Shown in pieces: positions 38,301-48,002 of a stretch of DNA of 64,000 nucleotides. Where the stretch lies: the NCBI GenBank assembly GCA_028023455.1, contig JAQFVV010012420.1, positions 618,001-682,000 of the forward strand, read 5' to 3'. The first letter of the stretch is position 1; each line of letters starts with the position of its first letter. The notes under the pieces are model-generated. The model was not told the DNA's origin, searched no databases, and saw only the letters and a list, made by a program, of their open reading frames with translations. Source of the stretch: Epiperipatus broadwayi. Its lineage: Eukaryota > Onychophora > Udeonychophora > Euonychophora > Peripatidae. The translations under genes were made by a program, and so were the position numbers.

Positions 38301-38642
38301 ATGTTTACATGGATGATAAAAGTGTTTTTCAAATCCTAAGCATACCCAAAATGTGAGAAATGAATACTTTAATAATTGTAATTTCATATTTAGATAAATA
38401 TTATAAATTAAGAAAAGATATCCCACAGCATTGTTCTAATTTTTTAAAAATAGAATAAAAGTAATGAAGTATTTTCTTCAGAATAGTTTGATATTATTAT
38501 AAAATCTATAATTGTAATAAAGTTAAAGTTTGTCAGAATAAAATAATAGTATATCACTATAATAAAATTTTGCTAGTAAAGAGATTTGTTTATATAGCAT
38601 TCTTGAAAAAATAATTATTTGTATACTCGTTTTCAAGAAATC
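35391..38642. other. AT-rich DNA, nothing recognised
   Basis: No gene found. Minor features are small GATGATT-rich repeats near 37,320-37,370 and a SINE-like minus-strand fragment near 36,960-37,040 too degraded to call. The frame at 38,133-38,426 has no recognisable domain. Confidence 0.45.
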
Positions 38643-38951
38643 ACTATACATCGTATGGTCTATCTAAAATCCATAAGGATCATGTTCCATTAAGACCTAT
38701 TGTTAGTTTTAGAAATTCACTTTGTCAAAATTTCTTCTTAAAGTTTTCAGTTATTTGGTATACAAGACCCAATCCTTTGTCAGGTATTCTGAACACTTTG
38801 TGGAATTAATCAAGAATATAAAAATTGACTTGATGTGAAAAGTTTATCCATAAATGTGCCATGTGAAGAAGCATTGTCTATTGTAAGGAAAGGATTAAAT
38901 GAGGATAATGGCTTACAAACCAGAACAACTCTTCCTATTGATAGTATAACG
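38643..38951 (+). pseudogene. Penelope-like element RT fragment
   Basis: The plus strand reads YGLSKIHKDHVPLRPIV at about 38,652-38,702. It then reads an LWN.SRI.K-like segment and, after frameshifts, NVPCEEALSIVRKGLNEDN near 38,855-38,915. The same order with nearly the same words occurs in the fuller element on the minus strand at 53.5-55.0 kb. The (G)LPKIHK-type word is diagnostic of Penelope-like reverse transcriptases. The fragment is broken on the right by the hAT insertion at 38,952. Confidence 0.8.
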
Positions 38952-40993
38952 CAGTGATGATGAACTTATGGCACACATGCCAGATATGGCACATTCAAAT
39001 TTTTTATTGGTATGCTAACTATTTTATATATCATAATTTTTTTCGGTATTTTTTTTTGTTGTTGCTAAAATCTGTACTAATAAAAATTTACTATAAACTA
39101 AATGTTAAATAAATAAATATATTATATTAGAATTCAATTTACAATTGAAATCTGATTAGAAGCAATAAATTATGATACTTTAAATCAAATAAAGTGGTAC
39201 CAGTATACTGTGGTTATCCTATTCTATAAACCTGTCAAATGGTTCCAATAAAATTAGAAAGTAAATTCATTAAAATATTTTATAACTCTTTGAAGTAAAT
39301 TTTTTCAAATCTAAAGTAGAAGTAATCAAATGGTTTTCTGTCCTAGTGTTGACACCATTCAGTTTGTTAATAAGATCAAAATTGCAAACAAAGGAAAGAA
39401 ATGCGTAATCAACACCATCAAATGACTTTTTTTTTTTGCTTGAAGTTTTGCTGTAAAAGTGAAATGATAAATCTTTGATTTATAAAATTATTAAAACTCA
39501 TTTAAATTTACTTTTAAATTAATTTGTTATCATTATATTGATATGACTAGTGAAAATAAAATAAAAAAATTATCAAGCAGAGAATTTCAAAATTGGTGGA
39601 CTGATGATCATGAAATGATTAATTAGTATTTTATATTCTGGAACAGTTGTATTGAGAACATCATTGGTAAAATGGCATTATGAAATCAATCATAAATCGC
39701 TCTGTGAAAAAAGTAAAGATGAACAAAAAGAATATATTGCCCAAGCATTTAAAATGCGCATTCAATCACATCTATAATGAAATTTATTGAAAATCATTCA
39801 AATATGACTGCTGCTAGTTTTTTTATTTCAAATGTAATTGCCAAACATGGGAAACCTTTTAATGATGGAGGATATGTGAAAAAAGCTTAGTTGAAATGTG
39901 CACCAGTTCTTTTTGAAAATTTTGAAGAAAAAAAAGCATAAATTATTCAGAGCATAAAAGATTTATCATTGGCTAAAAATACAGTTAAAGAAAGAATCCT
40001 GAAAATGGCTAACAACATAACTTACCAACAAATATAAAATCTTCTAGTTTAATTTCTCTCTGCCTTAATGAAAGTACAGACACAAATGGATCGGCTTGTT
40101 TGGCTATCTTTATTTGCTATTGTGATGGGAATAATATCAAAGAAGAATTGATCAGTTTAGCCTCATTAGTAACATCAACAAAAGGAATAGATACTTAAAT
40201 TGTATCCGTAACTATAGATAGTGCTTATGACTGGAAAAGAAAATAGTTTATTTATCAACTATATTGGACATTCAATTTTGGGTTTTCATTGCATTATACA
40301 TTAGCAGGTTTTATGCATGAATGCCAGCTTTAAGCCACTGGATGATGTTATGAACATTGTGACTAAATTAATCAATTTTATATCTACACATTGAGTGAGG
40401 TAAACTCAGTATACTATGGTTTACTTATGTACAACAATGTTAGATGTTTAAGTTAAGGAAAAGTTCCTCAAAGATTCATCGAGTGTTTAAAAAAAATTAG
40501 ACTGTTTTTACATAATGAGAAAATCATTGAAAAATATAATGAATTAATGGATGTTGAATTGCTTTCAAAATTACTGTTTTTTACTGATATTTTTTTCACA
40601 TCTACATGAATTAGATGTGAAACTGCAGGATTATAATAAGACAATTGTTGTCATGTTTGATTTGATCAAAACGTTTGAAGTTAAATTTCAAATTTTCAAC
40701 CGTGATGTTATTTCTTACACCTTCAAATATTTTCGAAATCTAAAAAAGTTCTTGACCGATTTAAAATCTCATGAGAAATCAGCATCAAGTTAAATTGGAA
40801 GACTTTTGTGCTGTTATTCAATCAATAATTGATAATTTTTTTTTTTTTTTAAGATTTACCAGTTCAGACAATTTTCAGAAATTTTTATACCCAGACATAA
40901 TATCAATGAATAGTCTCAAGTTAGAAATTTTTGAGTAGCTTAATTTGAAAAATATGGAAGTGCAATCAGTCAATTTTCAATCTAGTTCTATAT

Positions 40994-43027
40994 TGTAACG
41001 ATATATAAATATGTCGTTACATTAATTTAAAATAAAAACTTAAAAGTTCGCAAATAAAAGTAAAAAACTAAACGCTAAAATTAAAATGTTTGTTAAACGT
41101 ATATACATTCGCACAGATGCCAAACTTTAAAAATATTTTTTTTAAAAAAAAAAATAAATAAATAAGTATTTGAACGTACTATTTTATAAAAAAAAAAAAA
41201 GTATAAGATTTAAAAATAAAAACAGGTATTAATTAATTCTTGTAATCTGTAAATGGAAATGATTGTTTATAAATTGTTTGAAAAGCAAGCTAGCCGTGGG
41301 CTCTTGTATAATTAAAATGATCTGATGAAAGATAGATAAGAAGAAAAGAGAAATTAGCTTGACCAATGGAAGCACTAAGCCTTGGCTCGGACCCTAACGA
41401 AAGTGATGGATTAGTGACGTTTTGTTGATTGAATCCGTGTGGATTAATATAAAAAGGGAAATACAGTTTTTTCGGGAGTTCCAGCGTTGTGTGTTTGAGA
41501 GTTGTGGTAGGACGCACATACCACACTCTCTATTTAAAAGAAAAAGGAAAAGACTGTGATACCTTGAACCAGCTATTGCCATCTCCAGAACATTATCTTC
41601 CAATGGAGGCGTCGCGGGAATTAAAAGCAGAAACCTGGACTCTTCTACCGTAAGCTATATTGACATGAACTCTAAATTGAAAAATAATTAAGAACTTTCG
41701 TTCAAGCTTATGAACTTCTATCTGACTTTTAAGTTTAAAATCAATTAATAATGTTTAATTTTATATGTTTTCCGATTGATAAAAATCATTTCCATTTTTT
41801 TTTCTCTTATTGTATAAATTATTTGTTGTTTAAATTTTAAATGAGGGAATTTAAGGTTGGGTATAGACGTTGCATAGATTCGTTAGCGGTTGATAATGTT
41901 GTGGTTTTCACATTCGATTAGAATATATGTCAACGATATCACTGCAAGCATCTTACGATGAATGCTAATGGGATTTGTATATTCCCTATGCAAGTGACGT
42001 TTATCGATGACTTTGTATTTTGATCGGTTGTGTTTAATTTGGAATGTTTTTGACCGTGGAATCTGTGCAGCTGATCTGTACTCAACATTTTAAAACAAAT
42101 TTTATAAAATGCATTTGTGCGAACGTATCTAAATGTTAAATTTAAGTCGGGCGTGAATGGCTATATAGTTTTGTAAAGTTATATTAAGGGAGGGTAATCT
42201 TAGGTTATTCGTTTCATAGTTGAATTGGCTCAATGGATTGGATATATTTGTGTAATTAGTAGATGTAGTATGAGATCCGCTTCAGGCAGGATTGCATATA
42301 TACGCCACACACCTTCTGTTTGCCTATGGATGGGTTGGTAAGTCGGCAGAAGACCGCAGTCCATTCCTATGGAGTTTTTTGTTTATTGTTCTACTTGCCA
42401 ACAGATGTGACATTCCTGTTGGTGGAGAGTCAATGTCTTCTCTAATTCTACTTACTGTTCAGATGTACTTTCCTGACAGTATAGTATTTTGTGTTGTCGT
42501 ATCATGCTACATTGAATACATGAATGTATCAGATGGATTGGCGCCAGTTTGGTTGCGAAATTTGTTGCCTAAGGTTAAATCAGGGAAGAATATTTTCTTT
42601 TCAAATGCAGATCTATGTAGTCTATTCATACTTGACTATCTAAATAAAATATTAAACTCATTGAAACTTAGTTAAATGTAAAATTAAAAGTTAATATAAA
42701 AATCTAAAATGTTAAACTTATTCCTCAAAATTTAAATGTTATTTTATATGTGCGTAAATAAATATTTTTATGTGTTAATTTCTGGCAGTGGCTTTTATTT
42801 ATTGATATTTAAGATATAAATTAAGATATAGATTTTTATCTCTGCGTCTCCGCTGAGCTAGTGACTTGGGCTAACGATCGGAATATTTAAATAAAGTGGA
42901 ATCCTAACAGCGCGTATCTGCCTTCTCTATAAATTTTTCTAGGCTCAAATGCCTAGATGGCGCCTTGTAGAGCAGATATCGTAGTTTGCGGTTAGATTCG
43001 ATCTTCACTTGCATTTCAATCGTTATA
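40994..43027. mobile_element. LTR-like element 1 (solo LTR candidate) inside the hAT transposase
   Basis: A 2034-bp insertion starts TGTAACGAT and ends ATCGTTATA (9-bp inverted ends, one mismatch) between two ATAT copies (40,990-40,993 and 43,028-43,031). Removing the insert and one ATAT rejoins the hAT frame exactly (...QSSSI then WKQKFIDW...), which proves the boundaries. TG...(C/T)A ends with a 4-bp duplication fit a solo LTR of a Gypsy or BEL element. The start folds as a hairpin (TGTAACGA against TCGTTACA). A TATA-like promoter lies at 41,448. No gag, pol or integrase is seen. The frame at 42,292-42,675 (127 residues) is not recognised. Confidence 0.7.
41448..41495 (+). promoter_or_regulatory. 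putative LTR core promoter
   Basis: TATAAAAAGGG at 41,448-41,458 is followed about 30 bases later by CAGCGTTGTGTGTTTGAG. LTR-like element 2 has the parallel CATAAAAGGG (47,758-47,767) followed by GATCGTTGTGTGCTCG. The repeat of this TATA-to-TTGTGTG layout in two otherwise dissimilar elements supports a transcription start region. Confidence 0.45.
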
Positions 43028-43663
43028 ATATGGAAACAGAAATTTATTGACTGGAGGAATGAAATTATGGAAAATGATCGATTATTGGATACATGTAAAA
43101 AGAATGCTGAAGAGGAACTACTGACTGCCTTGAATGTTATTCCTGAAACATTTAATTGTTTAAAAAAATTAGCAACCACTATATTATCAATTTTTTTCTC
43201 AACATATGATGTGAATCATTGTTTTAAAAACTAATTTAATTAAAGACTGTTCTAAAAATAGAATGATAGATTAATCTAGTTCAACATATATATTATTAAA
43301 AATGACAAAATATGAGCCAGATATAAAATATTTGGCATCCAATGTACAACAGAAAAAATCTCATTAAATAATATCTATGTTGATTTTATATGTTTATTTC
43401 CAAAATTTTGTTTTAATTACTATTAATTTTTTTACTATTACATTTTATTCAACTTGCCTCTTCTAAATAAATATTGTTTCACTTGTATTTAGCCTATTTA
43501 AAAATTTTGTTTAATTATTATTGTTTTGTTTTATAAACTTTTAAAAAACTGCAATAATTAAGTTGTTTATATTTTGATTTAATAACTGTATGGCATGCCA
43601 ATCATTCAATAAATATTTTTTTGAAATTTTGGCAAGCACAGGAAACCACCACTGGTATAGACA

Positions 43664-44775
43664 TTATCATCATCATCAACCATTATCAATCCACTGCAGG
43701 ATGAAGGTCTCTCCAAGTTTAATCCATCTTCTCCGATCTTTAGCTTCTCTCCTCCACATCACCCCTGCACACTTTCTTATTTCATCCATCCATCTCACAT
43801 GTGGTCTCTTTCTGGGTCTTTTACAATCTCTTGGAATCCAGTTTAAAATTTCAATTGTCCTTCTATTATCATCTCTTCTAGCAATATGTCCAGCCCAACT
43901 CCACTTCAGTCTTTTAATTTTTTTAATGAGGTCAGTAACACCTGTTTGTTCTTTTACCCATACATTGCGTTTTTGATCTCTTCTTGTTACTCCCAACATG
44001 CATCTCTCCATACTTCTTTGAGTGGTCTGAAGTCTCTGTATTGCTCTTCTATTAAGTGTCCAAGTCTCAGATCCATAAGTAAAAACTGGCAAAACTCATT
44101 TATTAAAAACCTTTTCAAACACATAGGCATATTTCCTTTTAGTATCAAGTTATTTCTATCAAAAGCACTCCAACCAAGTTTAATTCTATTATTAATTTCA
44201 TCCATTATGTTTCCATCTGTATTAATAATCTGACCAAGGTATTTGTAACTGTTAACTTCTTCTAACTCATCATAATCAATTTTTATTTTCATATTTTGAG
44301 AAAATCTATTAATCATTATTTTAGTCCTTTTAACATTTACCTGTAGTCCTACTTTCGTCTGATAACTCCTGCAACATTTCCTGTAGCTCTAAAGCATTGT
44401 TTGCAAAAACAACTACATCATCTACAAAATCTAAATGACTCAAATAATCTCCATTTACTTCCACTCCTTTAGCTTCCCATTTTAATCCACAAAATACTTC
44501 TTGCAGCACTACTGTAAAAAGTTTTGGAGATATGGAGTCACCCTGTCTTACACCCTTTTCAATGTTGATTTTCCTACTATCATTATAATTATAAATTTAT
44601 TAAACGCACATTGACTACATACATATTACTACTATCATTATGTAATCTAATTGTTGCTGTTGCATTTTTATAAATATTCTTTAAAATATGACAATATCCT
44701 GGATCTATACCTTGATGATCCAATGCTTTAATCACTGAAGAAATGTTTATAGAATCAAATGCCTTTTAAATATTA
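43664..44775 (-). pseudogene. 5'-truncated RTE-type LINE, copy B
   Basis: The minus strand reads KAFDSINISSVIKALDHQG near 44,700-44,765, then RQGDSISPKLF near 44,518-44,549 and DFVDDVVVFANNALELQEM near 44,375-44,432 (catalytic DD retained). YKYLGQIINTDGNIMDEI near 44,200-44,250, a YGSETWTLNRRAIQRLQ block near 44,030-44,080, GHIARRDDNRR near 43,860-43,890 and the C-terminal MDEIRKCAGV...WIKLGE follow. The last 138 residues (43,676-44,092) remain open. The 3' tail is a short ATC/GAT repeat abutting the hAT end at 43,654. Truncation 5' of motif A, a frameshift near 44,100 and a 55-bp insertion make it inactive. Confidence 0.88.
44586..44640. repeat. 55-bp insertion with 12-bp direct repeats in LINE copy B
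   Basis: CTACTATCATTA (44,574-44,585) is repeated at 44,629-44,640. The intervening AT-rich sequence is absent from LINE copy A at the matching place. It is either a small insertion with target duplication or filler DNA from break repair. Confidence 0.6.
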
Positions 44776-44844
44776 CATATTGAGCCTGTATTCTACTGTT
44801 CCCTCTTCTGTTTTTTTAAATAGAAATATTAAGGTTTTATATGT

Positions 44845-45125
44845 GAAGGGTCAGAAAGACTTAGAGCAAACATGGAGGTAATAATATTGGTATCAACAAG
44901 GGCTTTGAATGTTCTATCATCAGATTTTCAATAATATGGTTGACTGAAGAGTTGGAGGATGGAGAAGATTGAAGTCTGAAGATTTGCTATTTTAATATAA
45001 ACTGAGCACTGATTATATGTGTGTGTGTGGGGGGGAGATTATCTGAATGAACTGATGAATACTGGATCAGCATGAAATATGTATATTGATCATTTATCTT
45101 TTTCATATGTATGTGGTCATATGTA
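44845..45125. repeat. second copy of the 2.6-kb dispersed repeat
   Basis: Order and wording parallel 2641-2905: GGGTCAG, GGGCTTTGA, TTCTRTCATCAGATTTTCAA, TGAAGAT with TTGCTATTTTAAT, GAGCAC, TGTGTGTG, then GATAATCTG or its variant. The copy is diverged and without a gene. It sits just beyond the 5' truncation of LINE copy B. Confidence 0.6.
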
Positions 45126-45786
45126 TTGTCATCTGTGAAATTCATGTTCTAAATTCACACACTAATGCTATTATTTGACTGTGAGTAGGCAAAAGATCAC
45201 TAAAAGTCATGTCTGAAAATAGTTTTTAGCACATATTACTATCCATGAATATTATAACAGAGTGCAATATTGACTTCCACTTTTTTTTACAAAATGTATA
45301 TGTATAATCATTCTTCTGTGGGAAGAATAATCCATAAAATAAAAATAAATGAATTATTTATTGCTTTACAATTTCTAAGAAGTTTGTGCACTGAAATTGA
45401 TAAGTGGGCCACAAACCATACACTTTGAGCTCCAGAGTGAGTCAGATAATACAAAAGAAACAAGAATGAGATCTTTTTAAGAATATCCAAATATTCTGAA
45501 TATTTAACAATAATACACATCTAAATGCTTTCCATTTAAAACTAAAATTAAAAAATAGTAATAATAAAAACCTATCAAATAATATTAAAAAAACTTCTCA
45601 TGTTTCCTCATTAACTTGCATTAAAAATAAATAAAAAATATTTTTATTTAAAATTTACAATATTAATATCTTCCAGATACTCTCTAAATGCATAACATTA
45701 TATAAATGCTTCAATTCTAGGGAATGAGTATGTGTGCCCTTAGAATGACACTTATATAATGTAGGAGTATATATATATACTCATAC
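45126..45786. other. AT-rich DNA, nothing recognised
   Basis: The frame at 45,308-45,520 has no recognisable domain. A (TA)n tract precedes the LTR-like element. Confidence 0.5.
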
Positions 45787-45790
45787 ATAT

Positions 45791-47801
45791 TGTGATGATC
45801 GCACATACTGCGGTCACACATATAAATATTAAACATTCAAAGAATATTAAATATTATGTTTGGAAGAAAAAAAAGAAAAAGCGAGCTTGGAAAAATTTAC
45901 AGAACAAAGAAATGTTTCAACTAATTAAAAAAAAGAGAGGGAATTAGAATGAAAAGATTCTTATCTTTTACCCTCCAAAGTTCGGGTTTTGGTGAAATTA
46001 AAATATAAAATTAGAGATATTGGAAATGTATGTTAAAAAATAAAGCGATAAAGAAATATAAATAAAATGCAAGTTAAAATCCGATTTTGAAAGAAAGTAA
46101 AGTTTAAAAAAAAAAACAAATAGCGTGCAAAACAGAGAAAGTTAGACATGATCAAAAGATAAGGATCTGGGTTTTAAAGTACACATTTGACGATAAACGA
46201 AATGCTTGTATGGAGTGTATTTGAAGTAGGATATAGACAGAAATAATAAATGCTTGTCCAAATTTTTAAAAAAAAAAAGAAAAACATGTATTAAAATCTG
46301 TTTAATTAAAATCAAGAATATTGAAATAAATAAAGGTACATAGTGCTACGAGAGTGGGTAAAACCAATTTACATATGGCCGAAGGCATAGTAAGAAAGAA
46401 GGTGTGAATAAAAGTGAAACAAAGGATCGGAAGGACAAAGGCTGGTGGAATTTTTTTAATTAAAAAAAGTTTTCAGGAGAGATTAGAGCTAGAGACTTCG
46501 TGTTGAGAGGGTGGTAAAACACAGCTCCGATAATCAACCGATATAGTTAACAAATATGACTTTTAACATCGGTGTCTCATCTAGAATGGCTGGCTAAGGC
46601 CATCGTGATCGCTGGTCGATCCAGACTTGCTGTACTAATGGTTCTTGTCAAGATGTAATAACCGCTGTCGTAGCGCCTGCCGGTGGATTCATTTAGCTGC
46701 CTTGTCCTCGATGCCTTGTCCTTGATGCCTCGTCCTTGATGCCTTAACACTGAGAAGCTATACACAACCAAATCTAACCTATGAGCGACCGTCCCTCCTA
46801 AAGAAGTGGAGAACTCCACATGGTGGTCGGCAGGACATCGGATAAATTCAGAGACTAAAACCTAGGTAAAGATACATACTATTTTTTATATATTTCAATG
46901 TGCACATCGTTTACTTAGACAATGGCCACATGCTTTTTGTGAATGATAAAGACATTCTTGAATTTTTTTTTGATAAATACCCAGAATGACGATTTATAAA
47001 TGTACCATCATTTATAAGAGTTTTTTTTTTATGTGTTCTTTTTCTTGTAGCACTATAGATCATAATCTGTTTTATTTAATGTTGATGTGTTTTATAGATC
47101 TTTTATGATTGATTTATTCTATTAAATATATTTTTTCTATTTAAATCTGTCTTGTCTTGTTCTTCGCCACGTCCAAAAAAGGGATAGTCTAGTCTTAGGG
47201 TGGGAAAACTATTATTCATTTTTTTTACTATTATTCATTTATAAGAGGTTTTTTTTATGTGTTCTTTTTCTTATAGCACTATAGATCATAATCTGTTTTA
47301 TTTAATGTTAATGTGTTTTATAGATCTTTAGATCATAATCTGTTTTATTTAATGTTAATGTGTTTTATAGATTTTTTATGATTGATTTATTCTATTAAAT
47401 ATATTTTTTCTATTTAAATCTGTCTTGTCTCGTTCTTCGCCACGTCCAAAAAAGGGATAGTCTAGTCTTAGGGTAGGAAAACTATTATTCATTTTTTTTT
47501 TATTATTGAATTAACACGTGGAAATTGATGGTGCAGTGTTTGATTCCGTTAAATTTATAAATCATCCAAGCGCGTAACTCTGTCAGATCTTACAGCAGTC
47601 GGAAGAAAGTTGATCGGGAAATATAACCTGGGCTATATCCGTATAGCATACAGGTTCGGTCAAATACAGAGATAGACTCATCTATTTCCGTATTTCTCTC
47701 TGCTTGCGGTAACGGAAAGTGGACGATTTTGAATTATAGAATTCCCCATTATGTACACATAAAAGGGAAGTTTAGCCTTCGATCGTTGTGTGCTCGTTAC
47801 A
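45791..47801. mobile_element. LTR-like element 2 (solo LTR candidate)
   Basis: A 2011-bp stretch with TG start (TGTGATGATCGCAC) and CA end (TGTGCTCGTTACA), flanked by ATAT at 45,787-45,790 and 47,802-47,805. The start forms a hairpin (TGTGA against TCACA). A TATA-like box lies at 47,758-47,767, near the right end. The composition is more GC-balanced than the surroundings, especially 46,570-46,860 and 47,520-47,790. The interior lacks gag, pol or protease motifs. The minus-strand frame at 46,577-46,819 covers a small CCTTGTCCTTGATG internal repeat and is probably not coding. The 4-bp flank is in TA-rich DNA, so the boundary is less secure than for element 1. Confidence 0.5.
47011..47500. repeat. 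tandem duplication, period 226 bp, with an inner 56-bp repeat
   Basis: The block from ATGTGTTCTTTTTCTT (47,031) through TTCTTCGCCACGTCCAAAAA and GGGATAGTCTAGTCTTAGGG recurs at 47,257 with few changes. The second copy carries an extra internal duplication of GATCATAATCTGTTTTATTT at about 47,285 and 47,330. High identity means the duplication is recent. It lies inside LTR-like element 2. Confidence 0.85.
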
Positions 47802-47913
47802 ATATATATAATCAATATGTATACATTATATTTGTATTTTTTTATATTTATAAAAATATATAATTTGTTAAGTTAGTATTTTTTATTCTTTAAAATGAAA
47901 AATCAAGATCTTC

Positions 47914-48002
47914 CATTGGTGGTCGAGAGGTCAGCGTGACTGCCTCGTAGGCAGTTGCCCGGATTGCGGGTTCCGGCTGATGCTATGATACTTAAAATAA
48001 AA
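47914..48002 (+). mobile_element. tRNA-derived SINE
   Basis: TGGTGGTCGAGAGGTCAGCG (A box and D arm), then GACTGCCTCGTAGGCAGT (an anticodon-stem-like hairpin), then a shortened B box (GCGGGTTCCGG), then GGCTGATGCTATGA and an A-rich tail. The head is closer to a tRNA than in the other SINEs here. The deletion in the B box shows it is not a working tRNA. The tail is shared with the SINE at 3782-3880. Confidence 0.75.

Larger units (their letters stand above)
38952..43654 (+). mobile_element. decayed autonomous hAT transposon interrupted by an LTR-like insertion
   Basis: The left end CAGTGATGATGAACTTATGG and the right end (reverse complement CAGTGGTGGTTTCC) are diverged hAT termini. Flanks are GTATAACG (38,944-38,951) and GTATAGAC (43,655-43,662), an aged 8-bp duplication matching at 5 of 8 bases. 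The plus strand encodes a broken transposase. An N-terminal DDHEMIN..WHYE.NHKSLCEKSK zinc-finger-like region lies at about 39,590-39,715. LCLNESTDTNGSACLAIF and YCDGNNIKEELISLASL are near 40,050-40,170. LDVKLQDYNKTIVVMFDLIK follows at about 40,608-40,670, and ETFNCLKKLATTILSIFFST near 43,145-43,205. This is the hAT group related to GTF2IRD2/ZBED-type proteins. Stops throughout show it is dead. Confidence 0.8.

Noticed and set aside
39598-39620. CTGATGATCATGAAATG as a possible hammerhead core
   Set aside because: No stem II and no matching stem I or cleavage triplet nearby. It falls in hAT transposase coding sequence.
42292-42675. 127-residue frame inside LTR-like element 1 as a gene
   Set aside because: Long for this DNA but without recognisable domain, with no splice or promoter support. 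It lies within an element whose ends are defined independently, so it is not called.
43886-44233. 115-residue plus-strand frame and similar plus-strand frames at 34,355-34,795 and 43,590-43,976
   Set aside because: They are antisense shadows of LINE copies A and B on the minus strand.
46577-46819. 80-residue minus-strand frame as a gene
   Set aside because: It spans a small CCTTGTCCTTGATG internal repeat in an LTR-like element and shows no family resemblance.
47914-48002. Functional tRNA gene at 47.9 kb
   Set aside because: The head looks tRNA-like, but the B box and T-arm are shortened and the tail is shared with another SINE.
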